From: Arcuatula senhousia
Lineage: Eukaryota; Mollusca; Bivalvia; Mytilida; Mytilidae
Reading direction: 5' to 3'
Assembly: GCA_963971305.1 (NCBI GenBank)
Contig: OZ020317.1
Coordinates: 16,634,001-16,698,000, forward strand
Length of the DNA stretch: 64,000 nucleotides
The notes beneath the pieces are model-generated. The model searched no databases and was not told the origin of the DNA. It worked only from the letters and a program-made list of their open reading frames with translations. This document shows, piece after piece, positions 21,451 to 34,100 of this stretch (positions are counted from its first letter, which is position 1; every line of letters starts with the position of its first letter). The translations under genes were made by a program, and so were the position numbers.

Positions 21451-22734
21451 TATGGCGTTCACGTTGTCTTCAACCAGTCCGTAAAGAATATGTATAATTT
21501 TCTTGCAGAGAAACCGAGGATTACAATTAGCCAACAAACAAATAATCTGATCTTTGATCAACTAAGAGGCTCTTCTGATTTCTAGTGTATAAAATTATAC
21601 CCAATAAATACCAGAAGAGCGCCTCTGACCTTTTACAGTCAACACTCATGTCAGCAGAGTCAAAAGCTTTTCATTTTTTATGTTTCAGTAAATCGTTTGA
21701 CTGAAAATTTCATTAAAAAACTCAAACAAGTCGAAGCAGCCACGCTGCATATCCCCGCGCTACTCTGGTGTTTGATAGTATAAATTTTTTTAAGGCAAAT
21801 GAACGTACTATGACTATAATGATAGACGAAAAAGACATGTGGAATACTAGTAAGCGTACGCGATGCAACCAACACGAAAGAAACGACAATTTAAAAAAAT
21901 CACAATGGAAAACAGCCAACAGTCTTCAACATGACCAGAGGTCACTGCGTGCTGTCTTGTATTGGCCCAAGACTAAAGATTCAAACAAATCCCTAGATGA
22001 TCAACAAAAGACCATTTTCTGGGTATAGAGCAAAACAACAGATAGTTGACAGGAACAAACAAAAGCTTTGAAAAGGATTCCTGAGCATTACTAGTACTAT
22101 CATATTAAAGTATATAATATGTATTGATATGATACTTTTCCCTGGTAGTAGAAGTGATAGTAATGTAAAGAATTATGCATGACGAAGGAATTATGTGGTC
22201 TTAAGCTACCTATGCAACCCAGACCATAGGGGCACTATCAAAATTCCGAAACATTCGGCAGAGTCTGCATCCATAGTTCAACTACTGAGCCAAGTTTCAG
22301 TTTCGTGGGAGGAATTGCGTGACGAAGGAATAATGTGCCCTTAGGCTAGCGCGGAGATAAAATTTTGGACATGAATATTCGAATCCTCCTTCAGCACTTT
22401 TTTGCTTCTATATGGCTTCAACTTTTGACAGAATAGAAAAATACGTATGTTAGTATGAAGACCAAGCGAGCCTCTCAACAGAAATGGAAAAATAAACGTG
22501 CTTGTATGACCTAGCTTCGGAACGGAGAAGAAAAAATCCCCCTTTAGTATGGCCATGCCTGTCATCATAGAGGAAAATACAAGAGCGTCTCAACATAATG
22601 AAACAATAGTATGACTCAGCCTCTCAACTAAATGGAAACATAGGTAATCCATCGATTTCGAAGCTCACGTAGTCACTAAGCGATAATTGACTTGAACTTT
22701 TCAAAGCTTGAAGTGCTCACCTAGGCAGAAAAAG

Positions 22735-24130
22735 ATCGTCACAGCCAGCATCTGAACCAGAGGCATCTTGCTAAGCATCCCTGGATGTAACTATATACAT
22801 ACCAATTTGGTTGATGTGGTACTCACCTGTTAGCAGGAATGGACTTTAACCATTCTTCTGTAAGTGGTCATCTATGCAAAAAACATAAGTCACAGCCAGC
22901 ACCTCAAGCATGCATTGTGTCTAGCATCTCTAGGTGCACATAGGTGCAACCAATATGGTTGATGTTACACTTGTCAGTAAGCGGGAATAGACTTTAACCA
23001 TTCTTCTGTTAGTGGTCATCCATGTAGAAAATGCAAGTCACATCCAGCATCTGAAGCATGCATGGTGCTTAGCATCTCTGTGCAACCAATATGGTTGATG
23101 TTGCATTTGTCAGTAAGCGGGAAAAGACTTTAACCATTCTTCTGTTAGTGGTCATCATGTGGAAAATGCAAGTTACAGCCAGCATCCGAAGCATGTATTG
23201 TGCTTAGCATTACTAAGTGCACCAACCAGATCAATATGGTTGACGTGGCACTTATCAGTAAGCAGGGATGGACTTTAACCATTGTTCTGTAAGCCAGTGG
23301 CCATGCATGCAGAAAATATAGGTCAATGGCAGCATCTGAAGCGTGCATTGTGTTAAGCGTCACTAGGTGCACCTACCATACCAATATGTTCGTTGTCAGT
23401 AAGTGGAAAGTGGTCATCCATGCGGAAAATATAGGTCACAGCCAGCATCCAAAACCTGCATTGTGCATAGCATTACTAGGTGCAACTACCCATATTACTA
23501 TGGTTGATGTCGCGCTTGACAGTTATTGTGGTTGGACCTTAACCTTTCTTCTGTTAGTGGATCCAGACGCCGAAGCCGACACCGACGCTGGAGTATCCCA
23601 TAAGCCCCCGTCACTTTCACTTTCGTGAGGTGAGCTAAAATGGGGAATTTTATGCAACTCTAACACTAAAGTTGTTGTACCAAAGTGGTTCAACTCTGGA
23701 GAAAGAGCTCCGCCTGCAGAGTCAAGCATCCGTGTGATTTCAATGTACAGCGTCCAGCTGGCATCTGAAGCATGCATTGTGCTTAGCACCATTAGGTGCA
23801 CCTACCATACCAATATGATTGATGTGGCATTTGTCAGTAAGTGGGAATAGAATTTAACCATTCTTCTGTAAGTGGTCATTCATGCAGAAAATATAGGTAA
23901 CATCCAGAATCTGAAGCATGCATTGTGCTTAGCATCACTAGGTGCACCTACCATACCAATATGATTGATGTGGCATTTGTCAGTAAGTGGGAATAGAATT
24001 TAACCATTCTTCTGTAAGTGGTCATTCATGCAGAAAATATAGGTAACATATGCATTGTGCTTAGCATCACTAGGTGCACCTACCACACCAATATGATTGA
24101 TGTGGCATTTGTCAGTAAGTGGGAATTTGG
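22735..24130 (+). repeat. Tandem array, ~145-bp unit, about nine diverged copies
   Basis: Each unit contains CAGCATCTGAAGCATGCATT, CTTAGCATCACTAGGTGCAC, CCAATATGGTTGATGTGGCA, CAGTAAG(T/C)GGGAATAGA and ACCATTCTTCTGTAAGTGG. One unit is interrupted at about 23550-23750 by unrelated sequence. Copies are moderately diverged, so the array is not young. A satellite or the core of a larger element. Confidence 0.8.
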
Positions 24131-24211
24131 AAATATTGGGATTAGGGACGGACAAACGAATGGATCCAAACACTATATGCCCCTCTACTTTCATAGCTTA
24201 CTTTAACTTTC

Positions 24212-24665
24212 AGCTCATTGAGCTTTACAAAAATCTCCATAAGGTCAAAGATGTCAGATGATTTCATACATTGGTTATGACTCTGTAAAGGTAAAAAAAT
24301 AGTATTTTTACATGTTTTTGCCCTACAGAATTAATAAACTATTGCAGAAAGAGAAAAGATGTTGCCTACTTAAACCTTCAAAAGTCTTCATTGGGTCGAA
24401 GATGTCAGATGAGTCGAGATGACCCCTTGTAGGGGTTATGGCCCTTTAGAGGTAAAAAATAGCATTTTTTCATGTTTTTCCCTATAGAATGAAAACTATT
24501 GCAGATGGAGAAAAGCTTATGCTTGCTTAAACCTTAAACTGGTTGAGCTCTACAAAAGTTTTTTTAATTGTGTGGAAGTTGTAAGATGACACTTTATAGT
24601 GGTAATAGACCATATTAAAAGAGAGGACCAGGTGAATGATTCAGGCTTCTGAGAGCCTCTTATTT
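24212..24665 (-). mobile_element. Pearl/Helitron-like element, inverted 3'-truncated copy
   Basis: Read on the minus strand it starts AAGAGGCTCTCAGAAGCCTGAATC, CACCTGG and contains about three diverged core units (GTCATCTCGACTCATCTGACA..., AGCTCAATGAGCTGAAAG). The 3' hairpin end is missing. Confidence 0.65.
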
Positions 24666-27628
24666 TATCCTATTGTCTTTTAAATCTAGTGATTTTTTTT
24701 AAGCCTTTTCCAACTTATTATACACCCAGACATGTCAAATTTGATTTATGGTCTGCCTGGCTTTTCTCTCTTCATGTTCAACAATTTTTTTTCAAAGGAG
24801 TAGGGGAGATAAAGCCCTTATTTAGCCTAAGAATATGAAGGTTATGCAAAAGTGTCCATTTCTGGCCAGAATATAGTGTAAACTCTGCTTAAAGAAAAAA
24901 CATATCAAAACACTAAACAATTTCATTTCAAAATGTGATAATGATGTCATAATTATAGTGATTTTAGCAAAAAGGGCAGAATTTGAGAAATCTTGATCAT
25001 TTTTTAGGTACATTTTGGACTATAGAAATTGTCATCCGCACATGAGGAACATATTAACAATCTGTAAAAATATTTAGTTGTTTCTTGTGTGCGGAGATAC
25101 TTTGCTTGTCCAAAATGTATCCTTAAAACACTGTAAATTGATGTTAATTGGTGATTTTTCTGACGTATTCCCCCCCCCACAAACTATCATTTAAAAATTC
25201 AAAAATATGTTAAGTTTTTCATTTTTGGACATCTTTTAAATATTTTATCAGGATCTGACAACAGTTTTCAAAGATTGAGATTTGGGTAAAATTTTAGTCC
25301 AAATACAGGCCTTATCACTCCTACTCCTTTTCTGTCTGACTGAATCAAATCTTGTCTGACATTTGATTTGGTCAGACACATTTTGCCATGTCTGATACAC
25401 CCCATTGATACTTCTATGGCCTTCTCAAATGAATGAAGCAAAATAATTCAGATACACGTTTTTATTTAAATAAAATATTGCACTGTCTACATGACAACCA
25501 TATAGAAAGTATTTCAGTTTCTATGACAACAATAACAAGTGAAGTAATATTATTACCCATATATATCTTATATTGCAGTATTTAATTAATATCATATTTT
25601 GGCTGAGCCAATGTAATTTCAATGTAGATACAAAAATAATGTAATATGTTTTATTATGATTCAATGATCTCTAATCATGGTTAAATTAAAATATAATATC
25701 ATTGTTTTGATTCTCACAATTATATCATCAACTTACACATGTATAAGCTGCACAACAGCAGATCAACACAAGATTTAGCTCAACATTTTAAAGTGCAAGT
25801 CAAAACATTTAATAAATCTAATATTCTATAAATAAATATATGGTCTTACATTTAAAATAGCAAATTAAGGCAGATTAAGGATCAGCATGCCGGGCAAGCA
25901 CACTCCCGTTTGACAGAAAATAAAATTGTTAGGGACTGTATGAAACAAGAGGTCCCAGAAGATTTTTTAAATTGTGCGCCCTCACGTTTGAAAATTTCTG
26001 GATCCGCCACAGAGTAGATTGTTAAGTAAGGTATCATATTGAAATGTACAAAACAAAATGACACTGAATAAATGAGAGGAAAACCTCTCAGATACATGTA
26101 TATAAAACATTTCATTCAGCTAGTTTGTAACAAATATTTCTTTAAGAACTTCTAAAACTAATTTCCATATTTAAAAAAAACTCAAATAAACCATGTTTTA
26201 AGTGTGGTGAATATTTAAAAGTTAAAATTTAAGCCATTCAAACTTATGTAAAATTCCCATATCAAATAATTGTCTCTTTTGGGGTTGTAATAACATTGCA
26301 TATACAAGATATAGTTTGATTGTATTAAAAAAAATATTCTCAGCCTTGATGTTCTTTGAGAATGTATCAAATGGCATGCAAAGGTTGAGGCATTTACCGG
26401 GCAAGAGACAGTGAATCTTGTGCTTCTGTGCAAGGAAAGAAAATTGATACAGAACTTTACTGACAATGCTGAGCTTCATAAATCTGTATTACAATGTATT
26501 GCCTTATTGATTAACAAATTGACATACAATATACAATAAATGAAAAACAGGAAAAATTAATGACAGACATAATTATTGTAAAATACAATTAATAATGATT
26601 TACTATAGTTTAATATTATGCACCATTCAAATGATAATGTATAAGTTATGTGGAGATTATATAACAGTAACAAAATGAGAATGAGAATATGCTGAAATAA
26701 ACAACTCCTTTATATGGATTCTTAGATTTTCTTCCTAACAACAAAGGTATTATATAAGTCTGACATTTTCCTCTTATACCGTAATCATAATATATAATAG
26801 ATCTATTAAGTTTACAAGGTTAAATCATTTTTTAAAACATGCACAGAAAGAATAACATACTGACTACATTAAAGGTATTGTCAATGTAAAAATAATCATC
26901 AAATTCCTTCTGTAAGTATTTTTTCTTTATAAAATTAATCGTTGAAAATAAACAACTAAATGGCATACAATTTAAGAAAACATTTGCTTAACACTGAAAA
27001 ATCCCTATTTAATCATATGTATAGAATAAAATCCTATAATTTAGCAAAGATACCTGGTGTAGTTAATTTACTATTTCAAAAGAATAGAATGGATTCTAAG
27101 ATTTTTGAATAACATAACAATAATTTGATTTCAATGTTTATATTTCAGATTCTGTTGTGTTGAATTTCACTGCTGTATACACTCTGTTCTTAAAATGCCT
27201 ACAAATAGAAAAAAATACTTCATTTTACAAATTCATAAAATTAGAAAACAACATTTTTAAAGCATCTTACTTATTAAATAAAACATTTGGGTTCACCTTT
27301 CAGTGACAAGTAAGCTGAAATATGAAGTCAAACAAATGTAATTCAAAAGACTATTTTCCTTTTCTACTTGGTGGATCTTGCTTTTTATACATTGTTGTTT
27401 CCATCATATAAAAAATGTAGCTAGCGTACAAAGTTAAATAAAGATATGACTACTTCTTTCTGAAAAAAAAAACTATTATACATTTGCAAAGAGAAAAAGT
27501 TTTATCAAAATTATAACGAAGTCTTGGCAATATCTTAACAAAACCAAAATTGGTGAATTTTCACTCAAATTTGTTTTCAGGATGAAATGAACAAAACCAT
27601 ATCTATGACTTACTTTTATACTAGACAT

Positions 27629-28171
27629 CTAATCCTGAACATGTTCAACCATAGATGGGAATTCCTCCTCCATTTTGGGTTCATCTCCCTGGATTTTTTT
27701 CTCCCAGAATTTAGCTCTAGCATTAATACATCCTGGTCTTATTCTGGAGCCACTCTTTTTTTTCTCATCTTGTTCTTTTGTCGTCTGCTTTGATTGACAA
27801 GGTGTTGGCGGTGCCCTTGATGTCTTTTTGCTTGTAATGGCTGCATCTTTCTGCTGGTCAGATGGATAGAACTCTCCTTTGTTTTTAGGAAATATTTGTT
27901 TAGGTATGGGTTCATGTGAAATTGTACGACTGACAGGAGCAAGATTGACAGTTATTTGACTTTTGCTGGGTGTGTCCTCATTGGTTGTTTTTGCAGCCAA
28001 TGGGGATGGCTGGTTGACTAATTGATTGGATTTAGCAGCCAATGGGGATGGCTGATTGGATGATTGATTGGATTTAGAAGCCAATGGAGAGGGTTGGTTG
28101 ACTGATTTTGCCAAGTTTCTGATTTTATCAACTCTATCTTTGCCTATAGACCGAGCTGTGATACTGCTCAC
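27629..28171 (-). CDS. Ig gene exon 19 (C-terminus)
   Basis: 181 codons including the stop, phase 0 after a TTTACTTTCAG acceptor. Begins VSSITARSIGKDRVDKIRNL, then three NQPSPLAxKS repeats of about 15 residues, a basic Ser/Pro region and the motif NARAKFWEKKIQ near the end. No domain recognised; probably disordered with a short helix. Confidence 0.88.
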   Translation of the reverse strand: MSSITARSIGKDRVDKIRNLAKSVNQPSPLASKSNQSSNQPSPLAAKSNQLVNQPSPLAAKTTNEDTPSKSQITVNLAPVSRTISHEPIPKQIFPKNKGEFYPSDQQKDAAITSKKTSRAPPTPCQSKQTTKEQDEKKKSGSRIRPGCINARAKFWEKKIQGDEPKMEEEFPSMVEHVQD

Positions 28172-31100
28172 CTGAAAGTAAACAAAGACAAGATATAAAG
28201 AGCATTTCAAACTGGAGATTTGATCCCATTTAAACACAATTATGAAGACTCCTCCATATGTGCTTAGATAAAGAAAAGATTTCCCTGATTGTTTGGGACA
28301 TTCTGACATTTATGATATAAATTAGAGACCAGGTAGCAAACTTAGTATGTGAACTCTCAAATCTACCAGTATCTAAGGGTTTTTGTTTGTTCACTATTGT
28401 GTTATTATTGATGTTCAAGGGTGACTTTGAAAGTAATGAGATTTTGAAATTAAGGCCTTAAATCATAAGGAAATAATTAAAAAATACAAAATAAGCTAAA
28501 ATTTTGGATAGATTACCATGCTCGTTTAAAAGATACGGTAATAAGATTTCAAAATTTGGCTGGAAAAGGTTTTCTCTGTTTTTTTCATAGCTTTATCATT
28601 AGCATAGTTAGTTTAGTTGTTTAGACCTGTGAAAAAGTTATTAGAATTTGAAAAAAAATTGTAAAACATATTTACTATGTAATCAAGACCTTACAAAAAG
28701 AAAAATAGGGGTTACAGTGCAACTTTTTGCCTTATTTTGGAAAAAACCTGAGAATTGCGAAAAAAATGTCAAAAATCTCGAAAGCTGACCCTCTAACATC
28801 CCTAAGTTGTATGAAATAAAACTTGAAAGATAAAAAGAAATTATATACAATACTGTTACATGTGTAAAATGATTTGGATACAAATAAAACTTATAAACTT
28901 AAAGAATATTATGGGTACAGAACTCAATATAAACTATATAGGTGCAAATTGGTAGATATACAAGTTTTTCTGGTGTTTATATCTTGAATAAAATGTAATT
29001 ATCTTGCTTAAAACTGATGGTAAATATAAATGGACACAGTGCAAATGGATGTAAATATGGGATGGAATATCTGATGCAGTTATATATAAACTTAGTCTTA
29101 ATCATAGACATAAAATTAAAACATGTTAAATTTGTTAGAACTGTCACCAAGGGGCTGCGCACACTGTTAATGGGGAAACTTAACAATATAGATGTGCACA
29201 ATCCCGTGGGACAAGGGGTCAGTCTGAATGCACAAAGGGGCACAGACTTAAGGCAGGCTTGGTAATAGTAAATACACAATAACAGTTTTAACAATTTAAT
29301 AACAGTCCAATGTTTATGTTGTTAAATTTACAATAAATGCTTTATAAAGTAAACCACAGTTAACAATTAAAATAAATGAAATCAATGAAACAAGTGTGAT
29401 TACAAAAGTATAAATTTAGTTATAAGTAAAGAAACCAAAAGTAAAATAAAATGCTCATAAAATCTCAGAATGAATGAAATAATGTACCTCCATTAATTCA
29501 AATATAAAACAAAAATATATTAAATTTAAAATAAAATAAGAGTGTGAATTTCCTTATTTTAGAATTTTCAATAACTTCCCAAATCCCTTACTTCTATTAA
29601 AAAAACTTAACATGTCCCTAATGAAATCCAACCCCCAACTTACTTCTTCTACTATGACAATTTCTGTTCTACCTTATATACAAAATTATGAGTAAAGTCA
29701 ATTATGTCATGGTGCCACTGAGACACAACAATTATTTACATAAAGTAATTCTAACAATGACAGCTTGGACAAGAAAAGGTATATCACAATAGCTCAATTA
29801 ACGTTATACAAACTTAAAGTAAAACAATTAAAATATCTCAGACATAATAAAGTGACAATGTTATGACAAAATATTAATCTTCAATTAACAGATTAATTTT
29901 ACATTTACAGAAAACTCATGAATTAAAATATGGAAATAAAGCTATAAACAATAAAATATATTTTTTAACTTTGCATAAAATATTACCCTATGACATATCA
30001 CCCCTTCCTGCAAAATGTTTGTCCACAAACATAAAATTATAACATTTACAATGCATAAATGATAAAAAAAAAATACAACAAATCAATTCAAAATAAAAAA
30101 AATGATGCATTTGCTAAAGATTTTCCCTTAAATGGCCAGTTCAAAAACATCTCCATAGCTATATGCATTTACAAAATCTTATTATAATGTTCAGCTGAAT
30201 ATTTTTTGTTACAAAAACATTTTACAATAGATAATTATAAACAAAAATTACATGATAAGAAAAAAAAATCATAGCGCAATCAAAAACGAAACCCCCAACA
30301 TAAATTTACAACAGAAGTAGGCACTACAAAATTAAACAACATTACATTCTACTCTATCAATTCATTACTCAAAAACAAAGATTCGATCATCATCGATCAG
30401 TATCATTCTAAAACAGCATATTCATCTCATATTTAAACTTCATTACACATAATCACCATAAATAATCATTATTTCTTAAACATATACTTATTATCAACAT
30501 CTTCTCTTAAAATTCCTTTTCTACAAAATTTTCAATATCTATTATAATTTGATAAAATGTTCAACTCTGTCACTGTACTCAGCTTCTTTAACTGCAAGAT
30601 CATTCCAAACAGTTCATGAATCATCGGTCACCACTGGATACAAATAAGTCCTGACTTCGTGGTACGTTGTTAACACAGTCCCAATCCGGATGTGAACAAC
30701 CTGGTCAGTTACCTTTCCAGTTGTTGGATTGAAGTTTCCTCTGCCAACGTCCATCAAAACTATCAATGTTCCTTGGTCTTCCATCATCATCTTCTGTTGT
30801 TGGATCTTCAGTGGTCATTCTTGACTCTTACTCAATGAGGCTCTGATCTACATACTTCATTTCATCTATAATGAATTGAGATTGGTGTCAGAGTGTGAAA
30901 GGAATAACAAAACAATATCAAATACAACAAAACATGATTATTTTAAGTGGCATTGATCTTATTGCATTCCTGTAAAGCTCATCACATGTTTCATATTCTA
31001 TCATTATTATGGTTATTGCTCCTCACTTGGTTATGTTTCTGTACATGACTGCTTACTGTGTGTAAATGCAATTGTCAGAAAATTAACTGAAAAACTTACT

Positions 31101-34100
31101 ATAATACATTGTAAATAAAACTACTTATCTTATAAATCTTTTCTTGATGTCATCTTTTTTCTTGGTATCTGAATGGACTTTCTGCTAGGAACAGTACTGT
31201 ACTCTGGTCTTGTGAAATTAGATGTAGTTGTTTTCTTTTGGTTGCTGAATATGTGGTGTTCTATGGACATGATGATGTTCGGTCTAGTTCTCCTCCGCTT
31301 AGCCGAAGTTGCATCATCACTGCATTCTTCTTTACATGGCATTTGCTGATGGAAACTGAGACGGTGTCCTATTCAGCATATGGTATCGTTCTTCAATACA
31401 TGGCGTTCACAATCTTGGAAAACTGGATGTAGAAAATAATTTGGTTCATTTCATTCTGTTGCATCACCAATCTCTTTTGTTTGAGTAACTGCATCTAGGA
31501 GCCATGATTTCCAGCACATCTTTTCTGAAATGATGGTTAATGATTGTTGTTAACTTTTGAAAGAAGTAGACATTTTAACAAGCACTAAGCATTGTAATTT
31601 TCTATATCATCTACCTATGATTTCTTCCAATTTTAATATTAACTTAAATCAAAACAAACTTCATACTTGAACTGGGGTCCATTAACTCAAAGAAATAAGT
31701 TAAATCTTAAAATGTTGCAAAACAGAATGAAAATATACTTATCTTTTGTTTCCAATGGATCTGTACTGTTCCTTGTTGTGGTCTTCTACTGTGATCAGGA
31801 ACTTGAATCACCTTAGTCTCGGAATGTTTTAAAATTCAACTTCAAACTTTATCAACAATTTAATTAAAATATTCTTAAAAGTTCTTTTTAATGTTAATGC
31901 ATAAAACTAATACCAAGCCTTTGAAGTTTAAAACATTTTGCCCGGTACCTCCACCAAATCTGTCACCAAGGGGCTGCGCACACTGTTAATGGGGAAACTT
32001 AACAATATAGATGTGCACAATCCCGTGGGACAAGGGGTCAGTCTGAATGCACAAAGGGGCACAGACTTAAGGCAGGCTTGGTAATAGTAAATACACAATA
32101 ACAGTTTTAACAATTTAATAACAGTCCAATGTTTATGTTGTTAAATTTACAATAAATGCTTTATAAAGTAAACCACAGTTAACAATTAAAATAAATGAAA
32201 TCAATGAAACAAGTGTGATTACAAAAGTATAAATTTAGTTATAAGTAAAGAAACCAAAAGTAAAATAAAATGCTCATAAAATCTCAGAATGAATGAAATA
32301 ATTTACCTCCATTAATTCAAATATAAAACAAAAATATATTAAATTTAAAATAAAATAAGAGTGTGAATTTCCTTATTTTAGAATTTTCAATAACTTCCCA
32401 AATCCCTTACTTCTATTAAAAAAACTTAACATGTCCCTAATGAAATCCAACCCCCAACTTACTTCTTCTACTATGACAATTTCTGTTCTACCTTATATAC
32501 AAAATTATGAGTAAAGTCAATTATGTCATGGTGCCACTGAGACACAACAATTATTTACATAAAGTAATTCTAACAATGACAGCTTGGACAAGAAAAGGTA
32601 TATCACAATAGCTCAATTAACGTTATACAAACTTAAAGTAAAACAATTAAAATATCTCAGACATAATAAAGTGACAATGTTATGACAAAATATTAATCTT
32701 CAATTAACAGATTAATTTTACATTTACAGAAAACTCATGAATTAAAATATGGAAATAAAGCTATAAACAATAAAATATATTTTTAAACTTTGCATAAAAT
32801 ATTACCCTATGACAGAACTTTTGACATTCAGATCCTGCAGAGATTCTACTGTTGTACAAATGCACCAATTAGTTTGGTTGAGGTTAATGTCAAACTAAGC
32901 TGTTATATTCCTTAAGACAAAGATGCTTGGTTATTCTATAAACACTTGTACTACAGTATTTGTGAAATCTGTCCAATACCCACCAGATCTGATGGCAAAA
33001 AATTATGAGGTCTGCCACAAAACCTTAATTTACTTATAAATTAATGAAATTTGGCAAAACAAAACCGAATTTCATTATTCTTACTAACACCTCTCAGAGC
33101 TTGGGATATTTTTAAATCAAACTAGGTCTAGTCTCTAGAGATGAAGAGGAGTTACACCATAAGATAAAGGTACTAGATTTATTTAACACTACATCTACGT
33201 CAATCATACAATCTACAAATCAGTCAATGTTGGTCAATGATCTAAGTGCTGAAAAAACAATACCAACTACAAAATCAGATCCCTGAATAGATGCAAGAAA
33301 GTGCACTTCTGTATACAGAAAAAAATAGCAAACTTTTCTAAGATATAATTTTCCTTAAAAAATTCTTAAAATCACCACAAACAGAAAAAGATTGAACAAG
33401 AATAAATATATTTTATACATAAAGATCAATACATTCTTCATTTAAATCTATCATTATAACATTATCACTGAAATCAATTAATAATCTTTTTTCATGTAAC
33501 CACATATCTGTCTAAACTCTGAAGAATCTATTTAGTTCATTAAAACAAAATTATAATAATAATGAAATATAAGTATATTCACAAAAGCTGTCTAATTTAT
33601 TCTATTTTAAATGTTAAAATAAGACTACAATTTAGAGATTTGTAGATGCAATTGAAGTAAGATTCAAATGTCAGGTGAAATACTCAATTTTATTTCTCTT
33701 TTCCATTAAAATTTTGTGTTTTTTTATAATAAAGCTACAAATTATCAATAAAACAAGTGTAGACAACTTTTGTAGTAGAGATTAAGCAGTCAGTATAAAT
33801 ACGACACATCTATTATAAGGGGAGAAGACTCTACTTACCGGCTCATCTAAACCACAACTCTGGAAATTGATAGAAACATAAACACATGCATATTACATTT
33901 ATATATCTATATTTACAATCTATGTGTAACAACATCTAAAACATAAGACATGTATGTACATCTACAAATCACATTCAGTTGATCCTAGTGTAAAAACTCA
34001 ATTCTGAAATGATCACATCACTATCCCTGTTGTCTCGCAACCATTTTGTGTTTTAAGTTACTTATGACCCTAAAGACCACAATGGAAGAGGGAGGTTTGG

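Larger units (their letters stand above)
14799..27628. other. Intergenic and 5' region between the two genes
   Basis: No host coding exon was recognised. It should contain the promoter and any 5' untranslated exons of the TACC gene and the 3' UTR of the Ig gene. It holds nested MITEs (15.5-16.1 kb), a Mutator-like element (16.6-17.7 kb), a Harbinger-like MITE (17.8-18.1 kb), two decayed reverse transcriptases (19.4-21.2 kb), a tandem array (22.7-24.1 kb) and an inverted pearl-like fragment (24.2-24.7 kb). 24.7-27.6 kb is plain AT-rich DNA. ATTAAA near 27009 and AATAAA at 25461-25466, both on the minus strand, are possible poly(A) signals for the Ig gene. Confidence 0.5.
29996..31960 (-). other. 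Internal region of the LTR element
   Basis: 1965 bp without recognisable protease, reverse transcriptase or integrase motifs. The longest minus ORF (31342-31130, 70 residues) is very basic (SAKRRRTRPN near its middle, SRKDL at its end). A second stretch around 30820-30560 is open except for single stops and ends in a double stop, so it may be a decayed coding region. I assign no function. Confidence 0.6.
29142..32814 (-). mobile_element. LTR retrotransposon-like element without recognisable gag-pol (3673 bp)
   Basis: Two 854-bp direct repeats, each TGTCACC...TATGACA (TG...CA ends with a 5-bp TGTCA/TGACA inversion), enclose 1965 bp. GAAC flanks the whole (29138-29141 and 32815-32818), the expected 4-bp target duplication. 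A primer-binding-like site and a purine tract at the correct ends give a minus orientation. The internal part has only short ORFs, so it is a non-autonomous (LARD/TRIM-like) or deleted copy. Confidence 0.88.
28172..33838. other. Ig gene intron 18, hosts an LTR element
   Basis: Intron between the 7-residue microexon and the last exon. It contains the 3.7-kb LTR-flanked element at 29142-32814 and, near 28500-28590, a piece of the TTAA family B element in inverse orientation. The rest is AT-rich with no exon seen. Confidence 0.6.

Noticed and set aside
23145..23801. Overlapping ORFs on both strands
   Set aside because: Arise from the ~145-bp tandem array and are not kept open between units.
28977..29294. 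105-codon ORF, repeated in part at 31928-32113
   Set aside because: Lies within and around the LTRs; the repetition is due to LTR identity and not to a gene family.
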